In this document: piece by piece, positions 17,709-27,481 of the stretch | How the letters are laid out: each line of letters begins with the position of its first letter | How positions within the stretch are numbered: position 1 is the first letter of the stretch | Assembly (NCBI RefSeq): GCF_002920915.1 | Contig: NZ_PQVF01000002.1 | Span: 370,313-434,312, forward strand | Length of the DNA stretch: 64,000 bases | Origin: Solitalea longa | GTDB lineage: Bacteria; Bacteroidota; Bacteroidia; Sphingobacteriales; Sphingobacteriaceae | Direction of reading: 5' to 3' | Made by a program: the position numbers and the translations under genes | The notes under the pieces: generated by a model | The model's input: only the letters and a program-made list of their open reading frames with translations | Database searches by the model: none | What the model was told of the DNA's origin: nothing

Positions 17709-18022
17709 TGCAAATAGCTGCTTTCTATTGCAGTGGAAATAAAGGGGTTATTAAGAAGTCTGCCTTACTATAAATAAACTTTCCTTCAGAAACTAAAAAA
17801 TGAATCCTATTTTACCTGTAGTGGTTTATTTATAATCACTTCCCCTTTGAGTAGTGATTTTGTAGTAACCTTTTTTTATCAAAACCCATCTTAAAGCTGT
17901 TAATTAGATTTCCGAAAGTGAATTAGAAAATGGGGGAAACTGCGAGGACCATTTTATATATAAATCAATTGCATCAAAGATGATTCCCCTGTAAAGATGA
18001 ATACGTATTAATTTTTGTTTGT
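17709..18022. other. Intergenic control region of the receiver/HEAT/glycosyltransferase operon
   Basis: 314 bp with no gene. It holds the three-part TGTAGTRRT array (17817-17869) and, 35 nt after it, a TAGATTTC box at 17905-17912 that fits TAnnTTTG except for its last base. The leader from there to the receiver gene would be about 110 nt. Much of the region aligns, with divergence, to 27750-27990. Confidence 0.6.
17817..17869 (+). promoter_or_regulatory. Putative operator: three direct repeats at 0, 33 and 44
   Basis: TGTAGTGGT at 17817, AGTAGTGAT at 17850 and TGTAGTAAC at 17861. The 11 and 33 nt steps put all three on the same face of the helix. The spacing is identical to 27870-27922 and to 57425-57373 (minus). 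It lies just after TPR-HTH regulator 2 and about 35 nt before a -7-like box. Confidence 0.65.
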
Positions 18023-18388
18023 ATGACAATTTTAGTTGCGGAAGACGAGCCGATCATGTTAACAACCATTGCTCTTCGCCTAAAAAAAGATGGCTTTAAC
18101 GTTATTACTGCCAAAGACGGTAAAGAGGCTTTGGATAGGTTAAATGAAATCAAACCTGATTTGATTATAACCGATATGATGATGCCTTATATTTCAGGGT
18201 TGGAGGTCATTCAACAAGTAAGAAAAAAATACGAAGAGCAGATTCCCATCATTATCTTATCGAGCATGGGACAGGAAAATATAGTAGTGGAGGCATTTCA
18301 GGCAGGAGCCAATGATTACCTCACGAAGCCATTTAGCCCTGCAGAATTGACAATTAGAGCAAAGCGGTTAATAAAGTTAACTCCCTAA
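18023..18388 (+). CDS. Stand-alone response-regulator receiver (CheY-like)
   Basis: 121 residues, a single receiver domain without an output domain. Acidic pocket Glu7-Asp8, phospho-acceptor Asp51 (LIITDMMMP), Ser80 and Lys102 (TKPF), so all catalytic positions are present. It is the first gene of an operon with a HEAT-repeat protein and a glycosyltransferase fusion. With no DNA-binding domain, it probably acts by protein contact, perhaps on the HEAT protein or synthase. The likely phosphodonor is the hybrid kinase at 24417-27320, which ends in a histidine phosphotransfer domain (inference). Confidence 0.93.
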   Translation: MTILVAEDEPIMLTTIALRLKKDGFNVITAKDGKEALDRLNEIKPDLIITDMMMPYISGLEVIQQVRKKYEEQIPIIILSSMGQENIVVEAFQAGANDYLTKPFSPAELTIRAKRLIKLTP

Positions 18389-18410
18389 GCTGTAAAACGA
18401 AAGCTGAAAA

Positions 18411-19496
18411 ATGGGAGGAGGGGAATTATATGCAATACTTAAAAATTTATCTTTATTAGAGGGTTTATTTTTCACTTGTTTTGCATGCTTATTGTTGGGG
18501 GTTACTTTCACTTTTTTTTATTTATTAACTGTTAATTGGCACCATCGAAGAAAAAAACAACAGAGAGACTTTATCGAGGAGTTTATTTGTAATGTGATCT
18601 TAGAAAGTGATGAATTAGCTGATACAGACATTTCTATTCCACCTGCGATTTCCGAATTATTGACCCATAATTATTATAAGGAATTCATCCTTAATGAACT
18701 ACTTATTGCCAAAAAAAACCTTCAGGGATCTGCTGGACATGTGTTGAAAAGTTTGTATGAACAATTGTCTTTGAATAACTATTCCCAATCGAAATTAAAA
18801 AAACATGGATGGCACCATAAAGTTAAAGGTATCCAGGAATTAGCAGAGATGGAGCAAGTTTCTGCCCTTCACCAACTTTACCCTTTAATTAATAGCAAAA
18901 ATGAAGCATTAAGAGGGGCGGCTCTGTCGGCAATAGTGAAACTCTCCGGTTTTGAAGGTTTGAAATTCATAGAAAATCTCTCCTATCCCCTAAGTGAATG
19001 GTTGCAAATAAATTTGCTAAATGACTTGCCTAAACACGCCGGAAACCATTTAAAAGGGATAGAAAAATGGCTATTGTCTTCTAATACTTCAGTGGTGGTT
19101 TTCGCATTAAAGCTGACCAGGGTTTACCAGTTATTCGAATTATATCAGCAAGTTTCAGACTGCTTAAAACATAAGGAAGAAATTGTAAGAATTGAAGCCG
19201 TTCGGAGTTTACAGTTCATTTACAATGAATCAACTCCATCGTCACTCATCCAGAGTTATCATAACCAGGAAAATAAACGGTATCAATTAATAGTGCTAAG
19301 TGCATTAACTGAAATGGTTACCAATGAAGATATTCCGTTCCTGCTAAGCGAATTTAAAGCAAGTGATGATGATATAAAACTCGCGGCGGGCCGTACGTTG
19401 CTTAAAAGTAATGAGATTGATTTGGAATCATTGTCCTATTCAAATTTACACCCTTGGAGCAGCATTATTAAGCAAATAAAAAGTGAGGTAGCATGA
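18411..19496 (+). CDS. Membrane-anchored HEAT-repeat protein
   Basis: 361 residues. A membrane helix at about 15-40 (LLEGLFFTCFACLLLGVTF), then a basic WHHRRKKQQ stop-transfer. The rest is alpha-helical with HEAT-like pairs such as AALSAIVKLSGFEGLKFIENL, IVRIEAVRSLQFIYNE and IKLAAGRTLLKSNEIDLESL, seen in sequence, each about 30-37 residues long. The soluble part should face the cytoplasm. Its stop codon overlaps the start of the glycosyltransferase gene (ATGA), indicating translational coupling. A scaffold between the receiver and the synthase is the most economical role, but this is inference. No catalytic motif is seen. Confidence 0.8.
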   Translation: MGGGELYAILKNLSLLEGLFFTCFACLLLGVTFTFFYLLTVNWHHRRKKQQRDFIEEFICNVILESDELADTDISIPPAISELLTHNYYKEFILNELLIAKKNLQGSAGHVLKSLYEQLSLNNYSQSKLKKHGWHHKVKGIQELAEMEQVSALHQLYPLINSKNEALRGAALSAIVKLSGFEGLKFIENLSYPLSEWLQINLLNDLPKHAGNHLKGIEKWLLSSNTSVVVFALKLTRVYQLFELYQQVSDCLKHKEEIVRIEAVRSLQFIYNESTPSSLIQSYHNQENKRYQLIVLSALTEMVTNEDIPFLLSEFKASDDDIKLAAGRTLLKSNEIDLESLSYSNLHPWSSIIKQIKSEVA

Positions 19497-22400
19497 TTGT
19501 CGTTGATTGGGTTCTTTATATTATAGGATGGGGTTTGTTATTGTATGCTATCTTTTTATTTGCCTCCTATTTCTTTATTGCCTATTGTTCAATTGCCGGA
19601 ATTAAAAGCTATTTAAGAAAAAGAAGCGTTACCGACTACCGACTTATTGCCACGTCTGATATGGCGCCTCGCGTAAGCATTTTAGCACCTGCTTATAATG
19701 AAGGAGCGACAATTGTTGAAAACGTGCGTTCACTTCTATCTATTCATTATAACAACCTGGAGTTGGTAGTTATTAATGACGGAAGTAAAGACGATTCACT
19801 GCAAAAACTTATTGACACTTATGATCTGTATAAGGCTGAACATTATGTTCAGGAAAAGATAAAAGCAAAAAATGTAAGAGGAATTTATAAAAGTCGCAAT
19901 CCTGTATACCATAAGTTAATTGTTGTTGATAAAGAGAATGGAGGAAAGGCTGATGCATTAAACGTTGGCGTTAATGTATCAAGCAACGATTATATTCTTT
20001 GTATTGATGTGGATTGTATTTTGGTACAGGACACCTTGTTGAAAATCATTAAACCTTTTCTTGAAAGTAGCAATGGGGAGCGCATTATCGCTTCAGGTGG
20101 TGCTGTGCGCATAGCTAACAGCTGTGAAATTGAAAATGGCAGGCTTAAAAAAGTGAATTTACCCCGTAATTTTCTGGCCAGAATACAGTCGTTAGAATAT
20201 ATACGTGCTTTTTTATTGGGTCGAATGGCATGGAGCCATATAAACGGATTATTACTAGTATCAGGTGCTTTCGGCATTTTTGATAAAGAAATTGTGATCA
20301 AGTGCGGAGGATATAATCATAATACCGTAGGCGAAGATATGGAGTTGATCGTGCGCATGCGTCGATACATGATGGACCGAAAATTACCTCACCGGGTAAT
20401 TTATATTCCGGATCCACTTTGCTGGACCGAAGCTCCTGAATCTTATGAAATTTTAGGCCGGCAACGCAATCGCTGGACCAGGGGTACTATGGAAGTACTT
20501 TGGACACACCGTCGAATGTTTTTTAATCATCGATATGGTATTTTAGGACTCCTTAGCCTTCCATTTTGGTTTTTATATGAATATTTTGCCCCTATTCTGG
20601 AAACAATAGGCTGGATCACCTTCGGAATAATTGCCATTAAAGGCGATTTTCTAATGTATTATGTATACCTCATTGCTTTTGTCATATTTTTCAATTTTAC
20701 CTTTTCTGTATTTGCCATTTTGATGGAGGTAGCCACCTTCAATCAGTATAAAAAGCCTTCTGAGGTTTTGAAATTAATTGGAACAGCAGCAGCAGAGCCT
20801 TTTGTTTATCATCCATTTACAGTTTGGTCTGCTCTTAAAGGTAATATTGATCTAATTAGAAGGAAAAACTCCTGGGGGGAAATGACCAGAAAAGGGTTTG
20901 TAGCCAACAGCAATGGCCAAAGTGCCGCAACCGAACCTAAGATTCCCATCTTCAAGCAACTCATTCAACAACTCACAACTGCTTTCAGTGTTTTTGCGGC
21001 CATTTCATTGGCATGGTTGCTGATAATTATAGGCTTAAGTTCTTATGAGTTTATCTTAGATGGTCTTCGACATCAATTCCCCGAAAGGATGATGGATGTG
21101 GGCGCGCAAAAACTATTCAGTGACTTGCTTTTCTGGCTTAAAGGCACCCTTTGCATGTGTTTACCATTTACACTTATCAGTTTTCTTTCTTTAAAACTCG
21201 CCAGAACATTTTATATCGCTGTGGTTACCCTGCTTAGCCTGGGACAATTAATACTCACAAACTACTTCATTACAGCCCTTTCTCCACTGGGAGCAGACTT
21301 GTACGGTTATGCATTAATTGATATAAAGCAAACGCTTGTCGCCTCCGGAAGTGTCAACATCCAAATGATCGTTACAATACTGGCAGGGACGTTCGTTGCA
21401 TGGCTATTGTTGCAGGCCATTTCGGCCAGAATTAAGGTAAACCGATGGGTAGCTGCTGTTGCTCCCCTATTATCACTTGGAGTTTTATTCTCCGGTTTTT
21501 CAGGCATTAAACATGCCCCGCAATTGGAATATATTAGTAACCTAACACTCAACAAAACCGGTTATTTCATCGGTGAATCGGTATCTCATTTCTTACCGGC
21601 AAAAGAAACTGATATACTTAATGCTAAAAAAGTTCCCGACAACTTCAGCTATGTTAACGAGCAACAATATCCGTTTTTACATGTCGACAGCACAGCTGAT
21701 GTTTTAACCCCTTTCTTCAACCTCAAAAGCGAAAAACCCAATGTGGTAATTCTTCTGGTTGAGGGTTTAGGCCGTGCATATACTAATGAGGGCGCCTACC
21801 TGGGTAATTTCACACCATTTATAGATTCCCTGTCGAAACAAAGCTTGTACTGGGAAAACTTTTTAAGTACCGGTGGACGAACGTTCGCTGTACTGCCTTC
21901 AGTGCTTGGCTCATTGCCGTTTCTGGAAAAAGGATTTCTGGAGGCTGGTGAAAAAATGCCGGAGCATCTGTCCTTATTAAGTTTATTGAAGTTAAATGAT
22001 TATCAAACGTCTTTCTATTATGGAGGTTATTCTCACTTCGATAATATGAATACGTTTTTGAGAAAAAACAATATAGATGAGATTCACGACATGGGAACCT
22101 TTCCCGAAGGCTATACCTGGCTGCCCAAAAATAGTGAAGGTTTTTCATGGGGATATAATGACAAGGAGCTTTACCGGTTATATCTGAATACCAAAAAAGA
22201 AACGACTAAACCACAGTTAAGTGTTTTGCTGACCATATCTTCACACAGTCCGTTTTTGATCAATGAACAGGAGACTTATAACCAGCGTTTCGAACAACGC
22301 TTAACGGAGTTGCAGTTTGACGAGAAAAGTAAAAAGGAACACCGCAACTATAAAGCACAGTATACCAGCATACTCTACACCGATGATGCCATCAAGGGAT

Positions 22401-22942
22401 TTTTTGAAGGTTATGCCAAACGTGCCGACTTTAACAATACCATATTTCTGATTACTGGTGACCACCGTATGTCTGAAATACCACAAAGCACAACTATTGA
22501 TCGCTTTCATGTGCCGCTGATCATCTATTCTCCTTTGTTAAAACGCAGTGCGAAGTTCGATGCGGTATCAACGCACTTTGATATTACGCCAAGTTTATTG
22601 GCGTTCTTAGCTGAGAATTATTCAATTAAAAAACCGTCGTTGGTGAGCTGGATAGGAAAAGGACTGGATACAACCCGACAACAACGAAATAATCATGCCT
22701 ATCCAATAATGTTTACTAAAAATACCCTCTATGATTTTGTAGCAGGTGACTATCATTTAAACAAGAATACATTGTTCAAGGTTCTTCCAGATATGAATGA
22801 AGTAGAAGTGGAAAATCAGCATATAACAAGTCAATTAAAATCGGGTTTTAATCAATTTAAAATGCGCAATAATCGGGTTATTAACGGAGCCAAGTTGTTG
22901 CCAGACTCTATCTATAATGCTTATTTTCCAACAAAGAAATAA
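19493..22942 (+). CDS. Fusion of a GT2 processive glycosyltransferase and an LtaS/OpgB-like phosphoglycerol transferase
   Basis: 1149 residues. First half: membrane helix about 7-33, then a GT2 domain with Asp96 (INDGS), DxD at 172-174 (IDVDC), catalytic GED at 280-282 and QxxRW at 324-328 (RQRNRW), as in cellulose and poly-GlcNAc synthases, followed by helices about 350-410. Second half, from about 490: five membrane helices (about 495-515, 548-570, 571-590, 624-644, 650-668), then a sulfatase-fold domain with the LtaS set: Glu757 (LLVEGLG), Thr797 (GGRTF), His918 (SSHSPF) and Asp990-His991 (TGDHRM). It is predicted to make a glycan at the inner membrane and to transfer a phosphoglycerol-type group onto it in the periplasm. 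Sugar and substituent are unknown. Confidence 0.88.
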   Translation: MIVVDWVLYIIGWGLLLYAIFLFASYFFIAYCSIAGIKSYLRKRSVTDYRLIATSDMAPRVSILAPAYNEGATIVENVRSLLSIHYNNLELVVINDGSKDDSLQKLIDTYDLYKAEHYVQEKIKAKNVRGIYKSRNPVYHKLIVVDKENGGKADALNVGVNVSSNDYILCIDVDCILVQDTLLKIIKPFLESSNGERIIASGGAVRIANSCEIENGRLKKVNLPRNFLARIQSLEYIRAFLLGRMAWSHINGLLLVSGAFGIFDKEIVIKCGGYNHNTVGEDMELIVRMRRYMMDRKLPHRVIYIPDPLCWTEAPESYEILGRQRNRWTRGTMEVLWTHRRMFFNHRYGILGLLSLPFWFLYEYFAPILETIGWITFGIIAIKGDFLMYYVYLIAFVIFFNFTFSVFAILMEVATFNQYKKPSEVLKLIGTAAAEPFVYHPFTVWSALKGNIDLIRRKNSWGEMTRKGFVANSNGQSAATEPKIPIFKQLIQQLTTAFSVFAAISLAWLLIIIGLSSYEFILDGLRHQFPERMMDVGAQKLFSDLLFWLKGTLCMCLPFTLISFLSLKLARTFYIAVVTLLSLGQLILTNYFITALSPLGADLYGYALIDIKQTLVASGSVNIQMIVTILAGTFVAWLLLQAISARIKVNRWVAAVAPLLSLGVLFSGFSGIKHAPQLEYISNLTLNKTGYFIGESVSHFLPAKETDILNAKKVPDNFSYVNEQQYPFLHVDSTADVLTPFFNLKSEKPNVVILLVEGLGRAYTNEGAYLGNFTPFIDSLSKQSLYWENFLSTGGRTFAVLPSVLGSLPFLEKGFLEAGEKMPEHLSLLSLLKLNDYQTSFYYGGYSHFDNMNTFLRKNNIDEIHDMGTFPEGYTWLPKNSEGFSWGYNDKELYRLYLNTKKETTKPQLSVLLTISSHSPFLINEQETYNQRFEQRLTELQFDEKSKKEHRNYKAQYTSILYTDDAIKGFFEGYAKRADFNNTIFLITGDHRMSEIPQSTTIDRFHVPLIIYSPLLKRSAKFDAVSTHFDITPSLLAFLAENYSIKKPSLVSWIGKGLDTTRQQRNNHAYPIMFTKNTLYDFVAGDYHLNKNTLFKVLPDMNEVEVENQHITSQLKSGFNQFKMRNNRVINGAKLLPDSIYNAYFPTKK

Positions 22943-23141
22943 GGGTTGAATTAAGTGAAGTGTTTTACTGCTATTGAAAGCTTTTTTATTTGGTTAGTAT
23001 TTAACTGCCCGATGGTATCAGTACTCTCAATTCGGCCAGTATTATTAAACTGAAGTCCTATAAAGGATTATTGTTAACAAGAGGCAATGGAATTCGAATG
23101 AATTCAATTATGGCTCTCGCCACTTTTTGACTGATTTCAAC

Positions 23142-24395
23142 CTAAAACTTATGTTTAAAGCCAATACCGATATCGTATTGATTTCCCTTAACTCCGGGCA
23201 GGTACTCCTGATTTATCCACCCAAAATCAAGTGATAATTGGTTAAACTTATTTAAGGAATAGATATATCCCCCATTAAGTTTAAAAGAATACAATTGGGT
23301 ATTATTTCGATACAAAATATAGTTAGTTTCATCAGGACTTATCCCGCTTCCGATGCCTAAACTGAAATAATCGGATCCTCTATAATAATACCGGATATTG
23401 GCCGAATAAGATTGTGATAATTTAGATTCTCCGGGTGTAAGATATGTACGAAAGGTAAACAGGTAACTTTTGTAATATTTACCAATAGAGCCTGTATACA
23501 TCAAGGTAGAATTACTAAAATACATATACCTAAAGCCAACCGAAGCTTCTATGCTGTAAGGAAGGTTGGCAAAAAGAGAAAAACCGCCTCTGTATTTAGG
23601 GAATATGCCCACATCATTTGAATAACCGGCATTTACATACGCATAAAACCTTTCTGAAATATGCGGATAAAAATCAGTTTCGAACTGTAAGCCGCCTCTA
23701 CCAAACTTATTGGCATACGTAATCCGCGGCACCACCGATCCTATTTTGGTCTGACGTGAATAATCAACACTCATTAAATGCCATGGAGTGTCGAATTGTT
23801 TATCAAAACCGGTATAAGTATAGTTAACACCCACTTGATTTTTAGACGTAAATTCTCTTAGCCGCTCTACTATGGAACGGACTTCGGTATCCTTAGGGTA
23901 ACGACTCACCAGCTGAGTAGCAATGGCGTTCGCCGCTTCAAATCTTTTTAAATCGGTGAGCACTCTTGTCTTAAGCAACAAAAAATCATGTTCATCAGGA
24001 TAGTTATTCAAGGCAGTATTACATAAAGCCAAGGCTTTTTCTGAGCCATTGTTCCAATACTCCATAGAAGCATAGGCGAATAAGGCTTCTTTGTTTTGAG
24101 GGTCTTTTTTCAAAACATCGTCAAACACAATTCGAGCACTATCTAATTTATTTGTCCATGAATAAATCCTCCCCATAAAGATCTGGATATCCAGGTAATC
24201 CGGATTTTTTTTCAAGGCTTGTTTGGAATGCGCTATGGCTTGCGGATATTTTTTTTGAGCAAAAGCCGATTGCTTCGCCAAGGTGAACAAACTATCTGCT
24301 GATAACTCTTGGGCCTTAACCTGATTTGGAATAAAAACAATACCCTGAAAAAATATATTAAAAAACACTAATTGTAATAACAGCTTCCCTTTCAT
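23142..24395 (-). CDS. TPR plus YaiO-like outer-membrane beta-barrel protein
   Basis: 417 residues with signal peptide 1-29 (ends VKAQE). Residues about 30-180 are tetratricopeptide repeats (YPQAIAHSKQALKKNPDYLDI, KALALCNTALNNYPDEHDFL as seen). From about 188 a 12-16-strand barrel follows, opening NQVGVNYTYTGFDKQFDTPW and ending in the terminal Phe of GIGFKHKF, like YaiO-family proteins. In E. coli yaiO lies near the GT2 gene yaiP, and here it faces a GT2 gene, which supports a role in exporting or modifying the polysaccharide at the outer membrane (inference). It follows the hybrid kinase gene by 21 nt in the same operon. Confidence 0.85.
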   Translation of the reverse strand: MKGKLLLQLVFFNIFFQGIVFIPNQVKAQELSADSLFTLAKQSAFAQKKYPQAIAHSKQALKKNPDYLDIQIFMGRIYSWTNKLDSARIVFDDVLKKDPQNKEALFAYASMEYWNNGSEKALALCNTALNNYPDEHDFLLLKTRVLTDLKRFEAANAIATQLVSRYPKDTEVRSIVERLREFTSKNQVGVNYTYTGFDKQFDTPWHLMSVDYSRQTKIGSVVPRITYANKFGRGGLQFETDFYPHISERFYAYVNAGYSNDVGIFPKYRGGFSLFANLPYSIEASVGFRYMYFSNSTLMYTGSIGKYYKSYLFTFRTYLTPGESKLSQSYSANIRYYYRGSDYFSLGIGSGISPDETNYILYRNNTQLYSFKLNGGYIYSLNKFNQLSLDFGWINQEYLPGVKGNQYDIGIGFKHKF

Positions 24396-24416
24396 GAAAT
24401 ATTATTCTTTTTGTTA

Positions 24417-27320
24417 TTATAAGGCCGTTCTATTTAGTTGAGATTGAATGCATTGCAAATCGGCGGTCAACTGCAATTCTATCTGTTGATTAATTCGTAT
24501 TGCTTCTTGTATCCAGCCCAGGCATTTATCAGTATCAACTTTTTCAAGGGCAGATTTTTCTAAGTTTTGAAGCAATCCGTGTAATGAGCTTGCTTGAAAT
24601 AAGCCTACCGGACTTTTAGCTTTATGAGCATGAAAACGTACATCATCCCAATTATTTAAATGAATAGCTTCCTCAATTTGGCTTAAAATCACTGGGACTG
24701 TTTCATTGTAGGTTTGGATTATCTCAGCCAGATATTCCATATCATCCAGTTCAGCTAACTGTCCTAAATCATACAAATCTGTTGGTATTTCAGAAGCTGT
24801 AGCTGTAAGCTCCAAATTGGCACCCAGTAATTCATTGATCTTTTTATAAAAAACTGCAAATTCAAATGGTTTCGAAAGGTATTCATCCATCCCATTAAAT
24901 AAACAATACTCTCGCTCTCCTTTCATGGCCGAGGCAGTCATAGCAAGAATTGGAATCTTCAGTTTTAATGTTTTACGTATGTATGAAGTAGCTGTAACAC
25001 CATCCATTTCTGGCATATGGAGATCCATGAATATTAAATCGAACTTATCATTGGTCTCAAGAATATGAACAGCTTCTTTACCATTTTGAGCGATAACAAT
25101 TTGGCCTCCTGTTTTTTTAATCAGATTGAAAATAAGTTTTTGATTAACCTCCTGATCTTCTACCAATAAGAACTTCCTCCCCTTAAATGAAGATGAAGAA
25201 ATCGTTTCTTCCTTTGTTTTAGTAACAACTTTTGTTTCATCACCTAAACCCAAGGGAAGTGTAAAACTAAAGGTTGATCCTTTCTCGAGTTCACTACTTA
25301 CATCTATAGTTCCACCTTGTAATTCGAGTAATTGTTTAGTGATTGACAATCCAAGACCCGTCCCTCCATATTGGCGGGTAATTTCGGCTTCGGCTTGCAC
25401 AAACGGCTTAAAAATTTCTGTGATCTTGTCTTCTGAAATACCGATACCTGAATCAGCAACCGAACCCTTTAACAAAATTCCATTAGCATTCTTTTCAGAG
25501 GTAATAGTAACTACGATTTTACCTTCAGCTGTAAATTTTATTGCATTGCCAATTAAATTGACCAGAACCTGGCGCAGTTGCAGTGGATCTCCCAGCAAAA
25601 CTTTAGGTAATGATGCATCAATGTTTAACTCTAACTGAATACCTTGTTTTAAGTTTAGTTGAAAACTTCGATTAAGGTGATCCAATATCTCGAAAACATC
25701 AAAGTCAATAGTCTCAAAAGTCATTTTTCCTGCCTTAATTTTAGAAAGGTCAAGAAGGCCATTGATAATATCCAATAAGTTAGTTGCCGACGTTTTTATA
25801 GAATTGGCAAAGTCGCGCTGTTGTTCGGTTAAATGCGTTTCCAGCAAAAGGCGATTCATACCTGAGATACCATTTAATGGCGTACGAATTTCATGACTCA
25901 TGTTCGCCAAAAACTGTTCCTGCATTCTTTCGGAGTATTCGGCGGTTTCTTTGGCTGCTATAAGCTCCTCCCGTCTGTGTACCTCTTCCGTAATATCATT
26001 GGCAATAACACCGACACCATATATTTCTCCGGTTGAATCAAAAAGAGGAAACCTTACCATCAGAAAATGAGCAGGCTGAATGTTCTCCTCATTGATATAT
26101 TCGAACTTTAAAATTTTTCTTGAGTTAATGACCTCATTATCTAATGTTTCGAAGTGTTTGGATTTCAACTGAGAAAAAAAGTCGTAGTTATTTTTTCCGA
26201 CAGGGTCCATTCCAAAGAACTTTTTAGCTGATGGGCTAGCAAGCAGATAGGTTCCTTTTAGATCTTTCACATAAACTATGGTGGATTCCAGGTTTTGAAA
26301 GATATCTAATAGTAAATTCAAGGTTTTTTTACGTTCCTTTTCAGATGCTTTCAATTCTTCTTTTATACTTCTCGATTCTGTAATATCCTTTACTGTATGC
26401 AAAAAGCCTCTTTCTCTTCGATCGGGGTCTATTTTTGTTGATTTTAATTCTACCCATACCATTTTTTCATTTTTAGAAATAAATAGCACTTCGGACACTA
26501 CGGGCACTTGAGAAGTTTTTAATTTATGTTTGTGTGCCTTCATTTCTTGAATGGAATCTGAGGACCCCAATTCAATGATATTTTTACCAATCAATTCTTG
26601 TGTAGTGTAGCCAAACATTGTGGAAAACTTGGAACTGGCGAACGTAATGTATCGATTTATATCTGTGGCGACTACCGCGTCAGCCAGGTTTTCAACGAAT
26701 TCTAAATACTGCTTTTCGTTTACACGCGTTTGCTTTAATTGTTTCTGGGTACGAGAAAGTAAAACAGACTTATTAACAAAAATAATTGCAGAAATAAAGG
26801 CTAAAACAGCAAGGAATAATGTATAGTAAAAGTGGATCTCTTGTGATTTTTGGTGTTCCAGTTTTTCCCTTCTGCTAAGCAGCGCATTGGTGACGTGATA
26901 AAATTCTATCGTGTTTATATCGGTTTGCCGTAGAAATTCTTTCTGTAATCCTTTTGCCGGTTTAGCCAGCAGATCAAGTTGTAATTTTTTTCTTTTTTGA
27001 AATAGGTCCGAGATGGTATCAAGTGTTTTTCCTTCTCCCTCCAGCGTATTTTTTAAAAAAATTAATTTGTTTTCTATCGAACCATGAAGCCCATTTACTT
27101 TCTCTTTCACCGTATAATCGTTCCTAATAATGGATTCTCGGACAAAAAAGGCTGTAGACAAAAACTGGTAGTTAATTTCTTTTAAGGTATTTATTTGCTT
27201 TAGGGACAATGATGTCGATCGACTATTCTCTTTAAAATTCCCAATGTTAATAAACATGTAGGAACCGATAACCACCATTGCAAGTAATATGATTACTATG
27301 TTTTTCCGATTCATCTGCAC
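24417..27320 (-). CDS. Hybrid sensor histidine kinase with receiver and HPt domains
   Basis: 967 residues. Membrane helix 8-26, periplasmic helical sensor about 27-162 (four-helix type), second helix 165-185. PAS domains at about 205-315 and 335-450. HisKA with phospho-His476 (FLANMSHEIRTPLNG), HATPase about 575-695 (N box LVNLIGNAIKFT, G boxes DSGIGI and GGTGLGLSI). Receiver about 715-832 with Asp766 (LIFMDLHMP) and Lys817. HPt domain about 860-960 with His899 (HAHKAKSP). This full phosphorelay needs a final receiver without its own kinase; the CheY-like protein at 18023-18388 is the nearest candidate (inference). The start may be Met1 or Met3. It is co-transcribed with the YaiO-like barrel. 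Confidence 0.93.
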   Translation of the reverse strand: MQMNRKNIVIILLAMVVIGSYMFINIGNFKENSRSTSLSLKQINTLKEINYQFLSTAFFVRESIIRNDYTVKEKVNGLHGSIENKLIFLKNTLEGEGKTLDTISDLFQKRKKLQLDLLAKPAKGLQKEFLRQTDINTIEFYHVTNALLSRREKLEHQKSQEIHFYYTLFLAVLAFISAIIFVNKSVLLSRTQKQLKQTRVNEKQYLEFVENLADAVVATDINRYITFASSKFSTMFGYTTQELIGKNIIELGSSDSIQEMKAHKHKLKTSQVPVVSEVLFISKNEKMVWVELKSTKIDPDRRERGFLHTVKDITESRSIKEELKASEKERKKTLNLLLDIFQNLESTIVYVKDLKGTYLLASPSAKKFFGMDPVGKNNYDFFSQLKSKHFETLDNEVINSRKILKFEYINEENIQPAHFLMVRFPLFDSTGEIYGVGVIANDITEEVHRREELIAAKETAEYSERMQEQFLANMSHEIRTPLNGISGMNRLLLETHLTEQQRDFANSIKTSATNLLDIINGLLDLSKIKAGKMTFETIDFDVFEILDHLNRSFQLNLKQGIQLELNIDASLPKVLLGDPLQLRQVLVNLIGNAIKFTAEGKIVVTITSEKNANGILLKGSVADSGIGISEDKITEIFKPFVQAEAEITRQYGGTGLGLSITKQLLELQGGTIDVSSELEKGSTFSFTLPLGLGDETKVVTKTKEETISSSSFKGRKFLLVEDQEVNQKLIFNLIKKTGGQIVIAQNGKEAVHILETNDKFDLIFMDLHMPEMDGVTATSYIRKTLKLKIPILAMTASAMKGEREYCLFNGMDEYLSKPFEFAVFYKKINELLGANLELTATASEIPTDLYDLGQLAELDDMEYLAEIIQTYNETVPVILSQIEEAIHLNNWDDVRFHAHKAKSPVGLFQASSLHGLLQNLEKSALEKVDTDKCLGWIQEAIRINQQIELQLTADLQCIQSQLNRTAL

Positions 27321-27357
27321 AACTCTTCCCGTAATATGTTTTATATCAAGTCTTTCC

Positions 27358-27387
27358 AGCGGTCGAAATTAAATGAATTCGATCGCT
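27358..27387. promoter_or_regulatory. Imperfect palindrome upstream of the hybrid kinase
   Basis: Arms AGCGGTCGAA (27358-27367) and TTCGATCGCT (27378-27387), one mismatch, 38 nt before the kinase start. Could be an operator; no direct support. Confidence 0.3.
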
Positions 27388-27481
27388 AAAAACTTGACAT
27401 AAATCAGTTTTTCAATGTACAAGTGATAATAAATACGCTATCTGCAAGCCGTTTGTACTAAAAAAACCAATAGAAGAGAAG

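Noticed and set aside
22943..23141. Possible terminator between the convergent exopolysaccharide operons
   Set aside because: No stem longer than about 6 bp with a T run was found by eye; the GAATTC-GAAT-GAATTC palindrome lacks a tail.
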